Shown here piece by piece: positions 13,158 to 25,068 of a stretch of DNA of 64,000 bases. The stretch spans positions 17,579,934 through 17,643,933 of the forward strand of contig NC_045138.2 in NCBI RefSeq assembly GCF_008831285.2. Reading direction: 5' to 3'. How positions within the stretch are numbered: the stretch's first letter is position 1; every line of letters begins with the position of its first letter. Below the pieces are notes generated by a model, which worked only from the letters and a program-made list of their open reading frames with translations, had not been told where the DNA came from and ran no database searches. A program made the position numbers and the translations under genes. The stretch is from Nymphaea colorata (lineage: Eukaryota; Streptophyta; Magnoliopsida; Nymphaeales; Nymphaeaceae).

Positions 13158-16100
13158 AGGTTATTCTCCTCGGCTGTCAAATATTCCACCAGTAATAAAC
13201 AATCTGAACAAGGGAAATTTGTTATATTGTACTTTCAGGTGAGCGAGATGTTATCCACCACCGGGACGAGGCCTGAATGTCCTCTCATTCTTCTTACCTC
13301 CGGAGTTCAATGTTGCGATAGGGCCTGAGTGGGTAGCTGGCCACCTTCAGCTCGATGGAGCATACCACACTCTTAACAGCCCAAAAGAGCAGCACCCACT
13401 AGAATTAAAACAAGAACATGCCCTCTACATAACCCCTACCCCAGCTAGTTACGCTATGTCTCTTGAGGTGCAATATTATACTTGAAGCTCGGAAGACAAC
13501 CTTTCAATGAAGCAAGAGTCGTGCATGTGCAAATTTAGAGCCTCTAATTTACAAGGAATTCAGATCTCTCCCAAAGAACGAAGAAGGTAAAGGATAGGGA
13601 GAAAATCCCTAAATTTGATCAATAGACCAGCATGTTAAAGCTGAAGAAGAAAAGAATCCTGACTGACTCTGAAGACGCATTACTGATTCGATCAAAAATT
13701 CCAATTTAACTAACAGTAGGTAAAAAAACAACAAATGGAGGAATACATATCCATCAAAGTTGTTTTTCATAACCTTGGATGTCATGTAATAGGTCACAAG
13801 CTAGACATGGTCGAGCTATTGGATCCTTCCTATATTTAGGTGGTTATTGCACTGCACTTTGAATGCATAAGTTTCAGGTTTACGGGATTCAAGACAGATC
13901 TTTAGTTTGATTCCTATATGTGCTATGTTTTTATATCTTAAATGATGGGGGCACAATAATCAAATTGAAGGATATAAGGCTGTGTAGTCTTCGACAGCTA
14001 AAAACAGTCCGAAAAGGTAAAGAAAATGGAGAGCCTTCATGTCTGTTTTCCAAGTGGTGGTTAAACGGGTACCAACCCGACTCGAACCCAAACCTAGGTT
14101 CAGAAAAAAGGACAACGGTAATTTATCTAGCCAGCTCGGGTGGGCTCGATAATTTTTTTTATATTAATTTTATTAATTTATATATATATATAATATTTTA
14201 TTATAATTAATCATATTTATATATTATTTTATATTAAACATATATATTTTTAATTCCCTAACCCGGCTCCTTATCGAAAGAGGATATAGATAAGCATGAA
14301 AAGGTTACCATTTGAGTTTGTCAACCGAAGACGTTCCAGTGGAAAATCTGCTGGTTTTATGCAACGGAAGGCATTAGGATGAGCCTTATTATTATCTCTT
14401 CTCGGTTTGGATATCGGATATCGTCATCCTCAATCTTTTTCTCTAACAGTTTGAATCTCTTTTCTGGTTCATTTATCCTCGTGAATCTTAATCCTTTTGA
14501 CCTTCATATTCACATGAAGGACCACCGATTTATATCTGCCCCCCGTCGCCATGCCTCGAACAGGAATCAAGAGGGATCGCTAGCCCCATGAGGCGTAGAC
14601 CATGCCACCACAGGTGCCTTCACGCTGCCCATTGGCAGTTTGTGCATCAGCAGTTTGCTCTGCAACAATGGCCGCCTGTCATTGGTTTAAGCGACGTTGT
14701 GGACAGAGTACCAGTTCGTAACGTCAATCTCCCGTTTCCGGTAAATGTTCGTCATGGCTGTCGTTTCGTGGCCGTGCCCGTAAACGTAGTGCCACCAAGA
14801 GCCCATGCCATCGTCCCACCAATAGTCAGGAACTCAACTAACGAAGATGCCGTTTCCATCTCCATTGCTGATGACGAAGGTCCTCCCTCCGCCGAGTCGG
14901 AAGAAGAAGAAGAAGGAAGGCGAAGAAAAAGAAGAAACGAGAAGGCGGATTGACACCATATCCCCTGAAACAGCGCAGAGGCTCATTAGAGGACTCGTCG
15001 TTCTGTGTTTCTAGGCTACGGAGGACCTCTCTTCGCTACTGTTATACCTTTGTTTGCATCTGAAGGTTCGAAATAATAGTTCTGAATCTTCTGATATGCC
15101 TCAGTGTGCTTCTTCTCTGTCCTTTTGACAGTTTCATATTGTCTGCACCCTTTACTTTCTGTCCATGACTTGCAATTTGCAAATAAATATATTTAAGCTG
15201 ATCTCAAACTTTTGGGTCATGAGCCTTAATTTTAAAACAGGAATACGACCATTTTCCCACATGAAATCCAGAATCAAACTGAAGAACTCTCCGTCGCCTT
15301 AACAAGTAAAAATATTTACTGAGAAGATGCCACTCACATCTCGCTGTTGGTGAGGCCTCAGGAAATGTGAACTTTAGTTTGAACTTTAGCTGTAGCCACG
15401 CCGATAACAATCTTTTGTTTGGTTGATTAATTAAAAAAAAAAGTAAAAAAAAATTGTTTAGTTGCAAAGGAAGGAAAAGAAAAGGGGGAAAATGGAAAGG
15501 ATCTTCTAATGTAAATCCAATCCATTTAAAATTGAAAGGATTTGAAAGGAAAAGAAAAGTCTATCCTTTTTTATCGTGTATACCCTTGACATTGTGTGAC
15601 TCTTTCTCTCCCTCCCCGCTGCTGGTCAAGACTCCGACGAGTGCCGGATATGTCTCTCTCTCCCATCCCGCCACTACTCGAGACTTGGCTGGTAATCTTT
15701 CCCATTCATACCATACCGACCATTGCCGGAGTCACTATCACCGTCGTTGGACAGTGGGTTGCCGCTGTTTATTGTGTTCCTTGTATACCTCTAAAATTGA
15801 ATGTTTGGAGTATCAATGTAAAATAATATAAATTTTATCATTTCTTTTCTTTTATGTAGTCCAAACAAACATAATTTTAGCAATTCTTTATTTTACATCT
15901 AAACAAACTTTACTATCACTTTTTTCTTTTCTTTTTCTTTTTTTTCCCTTCCTTTCTCATTCCCTTTCCTTTGCTTTCGTTTTCTTTCCACCCCTCCCTG
16001 TCCTTCCCGCTCACAAAAATCTCTCTTATCGATCTTCTCGAAGGTGGTTTTCACAAGTAAAATGGGAAGAAAAACAAAGAAAGTGAACTTTAGTTAGCCC

Positions 16101-17530
16101 TTCCCTATTGCACTGTTGGATCAGCTCCCATTGAACTGAACAAGGAAATGATATTGCTTCTTTTGCTTTATTTTCACTGCCCTTTATTCCTTAGCCTCTT
16201 CTCTAAGTTATTTGGTTATCATAAAAGAAAGAAAAGACAGGAACTCAGAATCAGATAAGAGCCAAAGTCATCAAAACAATAAGAAGACAAACTAAGTAGC
16301 TAGTTCACCAAGTGAACTACCCTACCGATTACAAAGAAATTCTCATTTGGGTTCATGAAGAAGAAGGCATGGATAGACAACAATTGGCTCAAACTGACCG
16401 GAAATGAAACTTATCGGATACCGTTCTCCTGCTTGAGGACTCCCTTTCGAGAAGTGATCCATTGTTCTAAAGTTGAAATCAATAGTCTGCTCGTTTCGAA
16501 TTTAACTTCTCCAGTGTTAGGAAGAGGTGGAATGAAGAGAAATGAAGAGAGGAGGCATACTTAGCAAAAGCCGTGACTGATTCAGACTCGGATCGGCTGA
16601 AGACAGGCCAATGAGTTGGTTCAGTAACTCACCTGGATTAGGCCATAAATTTTTATAATATATTCTTTCTATGAATAGAAGAACACGATAAATCTGTTAA
16701 GACTTTATAGTTAATTTTGTCATCAATTAAAACTGAATGACATAGTGTATATTTAATCAAGTTTATGATATTTTACATTCAAAGTATAACAAAATTCATT
16801 ATCTAGCAATGCACGACAAAAAATATATTTATAATTATTTGATGATTCAATTTCAATGACCTAGTAAATGGATTATCCTAGCCGACCTGGGTGACTCACA
16901 ATTCCGATTGATCAGCCACCTATGACAGGAAGTAACTTAGAAGTTCCACTGCTGTTGCACCAGTTTCAAGAACATGAGGACAGAACGCCATGGTCTGCCA
17001 GTTTCAGCAAGCTTGAGCTCAAGTTCGACAAATATGGCATGGAGCTTGACTCGTTTAACTTGTTTAATTTGTTTTTGTTAAGTCTGTCTCATTTCTTTTA
17101 ACTCATTTAGTTCCTACTGTTTAATTATTCTCTCATTATATTCCAGCTGCTCAGCATTTATTATGTAGTCAAGCCGTGTCGAGTTCCAACCTGAACTTGC
17201 CTCATTTTACATTTCAGGCATTCATTTTGATGAGCGAGTTCAAGTCGAACTTGAGCTAGCTCAACTCATTGTGCAGTCCTACAAAACCCCAACCAGTGAA
17301 ACAGAACTTGATGCTCGTATTGCAAATCAAACACTGGATTTGGACCCAGGGAAGATGAATCAACTTATATTAGGAAGCAAAGAAAGGCAAAGGATTCCTT
17401 AGAGCATTCCAAAGTCAAGTTGGTTGCAAAAAAGTGTTGCAGTCAGTTCGAAGGATTGCATTACTTTGACACTTTCTAGGCCTTATGTTTAAACTATCTT
17501 TTATCAGGTTCATTTTGTCAGTGACCATTA
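13158..17530. other. intergenic stretch without recognised genes
   Basis: No gene is supported. A 121-codon frame (14588-14953) ending in Glu-rich then Arg/Lys-rich residues has no recognised domain. Around 15405-15900 the ends carry TTTGTTTGG and CCAAACAAA, which may mark a decayed MITE, but no target duplication was found. Around 17000-17280 there are many near-repeats of GAGCTTGA / TCAAGCT type. Confidence 0.5.
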
Positions 17531-17539
17531 GTAGCAGGT

Positions 17540-18400
17540 GAGTCATGAAGCGACACAACGTTCAAAATGCCTTTATCCACCAGCAGTTAATGGAGGATGC
17601 CTTCATGGATCGACCTCCGGGATATGAAAATTCCAGGCAGCTCTTCTTGTCTGTAATTAAAAGAAGTCCTTTTATGGGTTAAAAGAGGCACCATAAAGAT
17701 GGGTTTCTAGTCAAACTCTTTATCATTTTATACATGGGTTTTCAGTTTGCAAATTGATGCTTCGTCCTTTGCCCTTCAAAACAAAATGATGTCATTTATG
17801 TTCCGGTTCATGTAAATAATATAGTAATCCATTGATTCACTGAAAAGCTTCACATTGAATTTGCCTTAAAGGACTTAGGGGCGTGGTACTATTTCCTTAC
17901 AATCTATGTTGCTTTTGCTGGTTCGGAAATGTTCCTTCTCAGAGAAATACAATGGACATCCTCAAATGAACTGCCTTTACAGGAGCCAAATTATTGCAAC
18001 ACCCATTTTTGTCTCTTCCGCTAACTACTTCCTTTGGATCTAGCTTCATGATAATACTTCTAAAAGAGTGTTGCGAGAATTTGCAATATGGAATTCTTAC
18101 TGGACCAGACATTCTTCATTACTAATTGTATTATCAATACATACAGATCTCCACATAGGTTGGTCAACTGTTAGATGAATCATACTATATTTGAAACATC
18201 CGTTGATTCACAGTTTGGTTATAAGGTCATTTAGATCAAAATGCCTATCCGCCGTCACTGATACAGACTAGGACTATGCCTGTGCCTTGATTATCGTTGG
18301 ACCTATCCTAGAATATCAGTCTTGTCCCACACAGCTAAAATTAAGTTTGATTACCAAAGGAAAAGGTAGTTCCACTTCCATGATGCCTCATTAAAAATTA
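17540..18400 (+). mobile_element. fossil Ty1/copia retrotransposon, RT to RNase H part
   Basis: Translated similarity, scattered over frames, follows the order of a copia polyprotein. A VQNAFIH..EDAFMDRPPGYE block matches the reverse-transcriptase motif usually read as DV.NAFLHG...V.M.QPPGF. An LKDLG..YYFL block comes next, then the RYLKHP region before RNase H, then the RNase H start. No long terminal repeats, gag or integrase were identified nearby. It is a heavily decayed fragment with many breaks and looks old. It has no role in the neighbouring genes. Confidence 0.72.
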
Positions 18401-19397
18401 ATTGAAAACTAACAATAGAGACTGGTCATGAAATATGAATAGTAAGTAGTAGCCATACAAATAATTCTTGTCTTATTGACCTGTTCTACATAGTTTGTGC
18501 TCTATAGACTCAAGTAGATATCTGTCAAGCTAGAACAGATGAGATGGATGACATCTACATTGATGACAGTGGCGATGATGAGCTAAGCATCTCCTTAATC
18601 CTTCAAACTTAAGGTAAATTGACCATGAAACTAAACGTGAAGGCCTCTAGCATAACATAGCCTTCCCAAGCCTACATACCTAGTGTTATCCACCGCCATC
18701 TGGCTCCTGCCGACGACGCTGCACTGCTGGGCCCTTGCGCCGCTAAGTCAGTCTTACTTGGTTCAAGTGGCCGAGCCAAAAACTTGTGGCCTAGGGGTAC
18801 TAATACAAGAAATCTTAGAGCTGAGGGGTACTAACATATAATAAACTAAATTATGTAGAGGAAACAAAATAAAAGAAATTATGTGGATCTTTGTAGCCAA
18901 CAGCCAATCCCTGCTTGGGTCCAACTTCATCAGAATCTCTACCGTAACAAGAAGGCATGATGGGCTAGGCATGCCAACCTTGAGCTGTTTTATGAATAGG
19001 AATCGAAGTTGAATGAAAAAAAAGTGATGGTTGAGATAGCAATACCAGTTTCTGATCGTACATAAGAGGAATTAATTTAGCAAGTCCGGTTTTTTGGCAT
19101 GTTCACGGTGTTCTTGCTACAGCGCAGCTTACAGCAGTCAGGTAACAGTAACAACTGTAAGATTTCAGGTGCAGATATTACACCAACATACTATTTTGAA
19201 ATATCCAAATTTTAACCATATAGTTATGCTATCACAATACTACTGTCGTAAACACTTTGGTAATACGTTTGAATGTGTGTGCAGACTCAAAGAGAACTAA
19301 ACTTTTGAAAATACTGCCAGATCCTTCCTTGTCGATATTTTCAAAGAATAAAATGTTGGACTGTTATCAAGGTCATAAATAAAGATATATGTATTTA

Positions 19398-19436
<39 letters not shown>

Positions 19437-19502
19437 TGGGGGGGACAAACAGAGAGAGAGAGAGAAGTGGGGAGGGAGGGAGAGAGAAATATTTAGCAAG
19501 GA
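18401..19502. other. intergenic between copia fossil and mtTatB 3' end
   Basis: Nothing coding is recognised. It contains a (GT)n run at 19400-19434 followed by GA-rich sequence (19450-19490), just downstream of the mtTatB stop codon and therefore possibly in its 3' untranslated region. Confidence 0.5.
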
Positions 19503-22500
19503 TCATTGTTTATTTGCAATAATATCAGAGGCAGCTTGGCCAAAGAACTGTTTCGCATTCTGAGCGACCTCAGCTTCCAGAACTGCTTCTAAAACTATGT
19601 CAGATCCTGTTGCCTCAGCACCTGTAGCAAGCAGCTATATATGAGGTGGGAACGATCCCAAGTATAATTGCAGAAAAATGTCATGCATATTCATTGTAAT
19701 ACATATCCTTGCATTGGAATCCATATTGATGTCTCTGCAAGCATGAAATATCATCGAAAGTAAAGGTGCAGGTTTCTGTGTGTATGTGCACTGTCATTGT
19801 AATACATATCCTTGCATTGGATTCCATATTGATGTCTCTGCAAGCATGAAATATCATCGAAAGTAAAGGTGCAGGTTTCTGTGTGTATGTGCACTGGACA
19901 ACATACAATTGAAAAATTGCAATGTATGCAGCCAATGATGACCAAACAGTCCTGTTCCAAGTTTCCAACTACTGAATGCTTCATCGGTCAGACATTAAAT
20001 ATTTGGAAATCTCTTATTTATTTTAGCTAAGGTTATGGTCTCTTCGATATGTCTTCTACTTTTGGATTTGCATTTTCATGAGATTAAAAAGGAACTACAT
20101 CTGGGAGGCCATGAGAGTAACCTATCAGTACCCTCCTAGCGCCACTTGGTACCTGTTCCTAGCCTGCAAAGACCCCCTTTCAACAGGCTCAAGAAAATTG
20201 GGCAGCATCATGCCAATAGGTTTTGTGTTTGCAGGAAACTGGAGCTGACCATATCATGTTCCAACGCAAGCATCCAGCGAACATCTCGCAATGGATTTGT
20301 AGAAAGTTTCATAAACAGACGCCTCTGATAGGCAACGTGGGGAACATCAGTGGTGGATGGCCTGTTGATTCCATTGTGGCTGGGTCGTGCACTGCTGGAG
20401 ACTTTGCTTTGGCAAATCATCATAGAACTATGGAGTAGTAGAAGCAACTTCATACATGAGGATGGCCCCGCAGCATCCTACAACCGAAGGGCCAGAATTG
20501 GAGATGATGTAAAAAAAAAAAAAAAAAAAAAAGAAATTCAGTTGCTTAAAAATGACAGAAGAAAAGAGAAAATTCTATTACTGGTTGGCCCAAGGCATTT
20601 TGCTACGCAACGAAGTCAGAAATTCCAACGTTGATTAGTAAATAAATTTGTTTCCATTACTACAAAGGACAGCATGTTTGTGGCCTGTCTACTACATCAG
20701 ACGGACCAAATTCCAGTGCCAGGAATGGAAAGTTTCACCACAGATCAGTTGTTCCATGAAATGGAGTGCGTGAGAAGGGGGGTTGTTTTGGGTGGAGGGA
20801 ATGGTGGACTGGCTCAAAGAAGTACCAGGGGGCAGGAAAAATATTGGCCCTCAATTGGCAGTGCTGTCTCACTTCATTCATGCTCTACGCTTTTGAAGGA
20901 TCTTCCTGGTAGGAGGCTTGCCCTAATGCAATTCCAGTAACCTGAAAGGGGTTCAGGTCTGGCCTATGATATCTGATCCGTTCTGTAAATAATAAAGATC
21001 AGAAGGCCTACCTTCCAGCAGATTTGAAACAGAAATGAGAAAAATCAACTATCAAAAAGCATTTTTATTGTGAAATTTAAGTGCATCATATACTATTTTT
21101 CTTTCATGCTTTTAAAACACCATATTCTGAAACACATTAATTCAAAGTGTATTTGTAGAATGTACAACATTGAAGAATAAACATTCAGCCATTGAAGAAG
21201 AGGAGAGATTAGATCATCATTGATCATAGATGCTGCTCTTTCTTTTGGTCGTATATGTGGAACCACCCCATGGCTTTCCACCTTCAAAAGCATTTTTCAT
21301 TTCCAATGAATATACAAATTTTGTAAATATCATATGCTGTATCAGCCAATGCATATCATTTCGTATGGGCCTGTATTGCCTTATTTTTCATATTTAAAAT
21401 AAAAAATATGTAAATATTCTAAACTGATTTAAAAATGAAAAGGATTTATAAACCTGTACTTGCCATGCATCATATTGGCAAGGGGCAGATACAAATGCAT
21501 AAATCATGTCGGCCAACAGTCCCAACATTAGTGCTGGTACAGACATCCATCTGGTGCACCCTTACCAGTAGATACATAGACCACCAGACCAATCTCATAG
21601 AAACACTAGCACAGTAGAAAAACATCCAGAGTAAATACAATTTTTCCTGAAGTAAATTACCTTTATGTTTGTGGAGGAGCCCAGTGCTCTCAGCTGAAAC
21701 AGGTAGAACAACCAGTAAGCCTTCATTGTCTAGCTTCTCTGTTTGTCCTTTGACTTGGTTCATAGCATCTGCAAGTCGTGCGTATGCTGTTGCTTGGGAT
21801 TCCAGGGAAGTGAAATTCATGGATGAACCATTTGATGCCTGGGAAAACCACAGCTGGGCATTATGAAGTTCTCCAAGAAAAGCTGGTCAGCTTGTGTTCA
21901 GGAATTAAGGCTGATACTCATGACCAAGCTACATCCTGAAAGAAAGAATCAAAAGCACAATCTTATAACTACTGTACGCCACAAACCTCTGAAACATGAC
22001 TCTCTCTATGTTCTTCCTCACTGGTCTTCTGCGTTGGACCTATAAGGTGATAATGGCAGTGAATGAGGAGAAATGGAAAACGCCAGCAACAAATGAACAA
22101 TTTGTGAATGGAACAGACATAACTTTAACAGCAAAAAGCATTTCCAGAGAAATTAGCTAATTGAAGTTCCCATTCTACTGGCTAAGGAAAACTGGCCGGA
22201 TTCATAGGCTCCTCAGCAACTACTAGAGCCTACTTTATGAGGATAATCCCACCTTACTTCAAGGTTGTGCCCTTGATCGTCAAATACCCCTCCATTAGTG
22301 AACAACCTAAATAAGAGAAAATTGCAAAGTTCTAAACTAAGAAAATAACCTTCATTGCAGCAAGATCATGCATATACATATTAAGATTCTATCATTGGTA
22401 AGGAATTCATAGTTTAGCTCCTTTATAGGTTTATAAATTTCAACATGATTACTCTAGGACATTGTGTTATAAAATTATTAAAGACCTGCTTTATCAGCTT

Positions 22501-23731
22501 TTAATATTCAGAATTTGAGCTACAATGCAACAAAAGTAAAGAGCTACAAAAAATAAGTAGTTTATCATACTTCATTTTCAGGAAGTCTAAAAGGCCAGAA
22601 AGGAATCTAAGACAATGAATCTCAGGACACATGAAATGAAACATGCCCTGCTATAAACAAGAGCTTGAAAATTAATACTTCAGCATCAGGCATACCTTCA
22701 TTGGTTGTATTACTTAATGGACTAGTATTTGTCCCATCAATTAGTCTCTTTGTCAATGGACCAGGGTTCATGACTGATATACTTCGGATTTCATACCGTA
22801 TCGCCTCTAATTGAGCCATTGTGTCCTGAAGTTCTTTGTGAACCTAAAGGAAATGAACACCAAGTTCTTGTCATATGTCTTTTTTTTTTCATTCATCAAG
22901 TCAGAGCTTATAAATCACTTTTCACTCGTCGCCATTACAACTGAAAAGTACAGAAGATATGAACGGAAAATGGAGAGGGGAAAAGATCAAGAATTCAAGT
23001 ATACTTCCCGTAAGGTAGTAAATCACAAAGATGAACCAAAAAATAGGTAACCATATCATACAAAGAGAACACATATCTATTACAGGAAGTATCCATAGGA
23101 AATATAATGTCCGCAAGAGTAAATTATTTAACCACCAAGAGCCAGTTGTTCGACAAGATAGACTCGTCAAAAAGAGGGGGGGGAAAATCTTCGTCGCTAT
23201 ATCCCTTGTGAGCCATCATATTCCAGCCAACCATGTATTAAGAATCGTTCGTTAATTGAAGAAAAAAAAAAACAACGAGCTTTAACGACTAAACCATGAA
23301 CACCAATTAAGAGAAATTTGAAGCGATTAAATGCGAAAAATCAAACCATTACCATGTCATGTGAAGGAAAGGATCAATAGCAGAACATCGAAAGAAGAGG
23401 AACCTGGGTAACTTGGGATTGTTGCAGCACACTCTCAATCTGGCCCCGCGCAGATTGAACATAGCCAATTGCTCTTCCGACCAACCTGCCGGCCGTTCGC
23501 GCGATGATGGGCAAATCCCTAGTCCCTGCCTCCAACCAAACCCACTTCGTTTTTTAGAAAAAGGAGCCAAAATAGTCATGAAATTTGGCGTAACTATGAC
23601 CATCTCCTGGAACAAAAAAAATAAACAAGAGGAAAGAAAATGGTGATTCAAATGATTCTGAAATACTAACCGATGAGAGCAGCAGTTGCTCCAACTATAA
23701 AGAACAACTCCCCATACGAAAGCCCAAGCAT
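19503..23731 (-). CDS. mitochondrial Tat translocase subunit TatB
   Basis: A predicted inner-membrane TatB-type protein of plant mitochondria, partner of the mitochondrially encoded TatC (MTTB). Five exons: 23671-23731, 23404-23525, 22696-22843, 21661-21870 and 19503-19621. Phases 1, 0, 1, 1 all agree, giving 219 residues. Residues 1-21 are one hydrophobic helix (MLGLSYGELFFIVGATA..) with Glu8 where bacterial TatB has its conserved Glu8. Next come a short hinge and an amphipathic helix (LPIIARTAGRLVGRAIGYVQ, residues 25-44), then a long charged helix (HKELQDTMAQLEAIRYEIRS). The C-terminus (SDIVLEAVLEAEVAQNAKQF) is that of the plant family (Arabidopsis At5g43680, from memory). The hinge reads GTRDLP instead of the usual GP-x-x-LP. 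There is no separate targeting peptide, as in the known plant protein. Sense-strand GA repeats stand directly before the ATG. Confidence 0.85.
19691..19896. repeat. tandem duplication, 2 x 103 bp, in mtTatB intron 4
   Basis: Bases 19691-19793 and 19794-19896 are two adjacent copies that differ at one position that I can see (GGAATCC against GGATTCC). The near-identity points to a recent duplication. It lies about 70 bp past the acceptor side of the last mtTatB exon, within the intron. Confidence 0.95.
20340..20532 (+). mobile_element. possible LINE 3' fragment with A-run
   Basis: On the plus strand, opposite to mtTatB and inside its intron 4, a frame reads LLWQIIIELWSSRSNFIHEDG. This resembles the C-terminal WxxWKxRNxxIF region of plant LINE reverse-transcriptase proteins. 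An A-run at 20511-20532 follows about 70 bases later, as expected at a LINE 3' end. No RT core, ORF1 or target duplication was identified, so it would be a strongly 5'-truncated copy. Confidence 0.4.
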
Positions 23732-25068
23732 CTCTCTCTCTCCCTCTACTCGTCTCCTCCCAAAGGCACAGAGAAATCAACAAGCGAATAGGTTGGGATA
23801 GCATCCAACGCAGTGAAATCTATCGGCTTTAGGGACGTAAACTGGCCGGACTTGGATGGGATATAGAAATCTCGGAGTCTAACTTAATCGAATTTAGCAT
23901 AGCCTCAGTGCTGGACTACGGATCAGAAAGGATCACATACAAGACTGGAGTGCTGAAATTCGTCATATATGCATGCAATCTGCAGTTAGATCCAGGCTTA
24001 GATTAGGAAGCAAAAATTGTAATAGACTCTAAATCAGGTTCAACTTGGGCTACGAGTTCAATTAAATGGTTTGGATTCGGTTTGATACTCAAAGTGAGAC
24101 TAGACTAAGTCATCCACATTTGTTATGTATCTAAACCGTCTATAACCTAAGTTTACAAGCGAACTGCGGATGGATCCGGGGCTAGTCTCTTGTTGATATC
24201 AGGAGTAAAATGCATAGTGGCAAAATCCACTCTCTTTTTATCTTTTTCCGTAAACGGCTTTTAGTTTGCAATGAATCACGTGTTCAAGCCAATCTGGTAT
24301 CAATCCAATGACCAATGCAGGTGGTGAAGTCCATCAAAAAATGACGTTGGTAGTGCTTAATGCTGATTGTTTATTATTAGTTTCAAAACTGTAGGCCTTT
24401 TTAGGAAATAATTCGGCAGATCACATGGTTTCCTCGTAGTAGAGTAAGAATTTGTACAATAGCTTGGTGAACCTTGACTAACAAACTTTATAAGAACAAA
24501 CTATGGGAAGTGAGGGTGAAGAAAGATGGTATAGTTGAGGCTTCAACACCTTCCAAAGTTCCCCTCTACCCTCATATTTACCCTTATATTGATATAAGGT
24601 GGTGGAGTGGAGGTTAAAGAGAAAAAAGAAAAATCTAATAACTCGGTGGGGACTGGGGAGACCCCTCTCCCGCAGTTTTGCATCGAAACAACTCTTCAAT
24701 CATGACATTTCTCTATCTCTCTTCTAATTAAACGTTAATGATTGACAGGTTTGTAATTGTCCATGACAGGTCTCCTCCATCTGGCACCACCCCCACACAC
24801 ACGTGTGCGCATGAGCACACTGATACACACATACACAGAGAAGAACTTGGAAACGGAAAGGTATATCATTAATGTAAGACAACCAATATCCATACAAGCC
24901 AACGTAGGCGTCACTTTAAGCAGGAAGGGATGGAGTAGTGACTGGTGAAGCACATTGCTGTCAAGTTATGATGATGACGATGACAAACCAATCTCTTTTA
25001 GAGAGGCAAGTTTCTAGTCGCATTTGAAGGTACTGGCTTAGCTCGTCTCCCAACCCCAACAAGCATGA
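23732..25068. other. intergenic, mtTatB promoter side to PnsB5 3' end
   Basis: The spacer contains the mtTatB 5' leader: plus-strand TC run 23731-23747, so a sense GA run touching the ATG. It also contains AT-rich DNA of no recognised type and a CA/GTG-rich patch near 24785-24835. No gene is recognised. Confidence 0.5.

Noticed and set aside
14588-14953. 121-codon plus frame with Glu-rich and Arg/Lys-rich tail
   Set aside because: No recognised domain, no partner exons found, composition low-complexity at the end.
15405-15900. Possible MITE with TTTGTTTGG / CCAAACAAA ends
   Set aside because: Ends are short and AT-rich, and no target duplication could be fixed.
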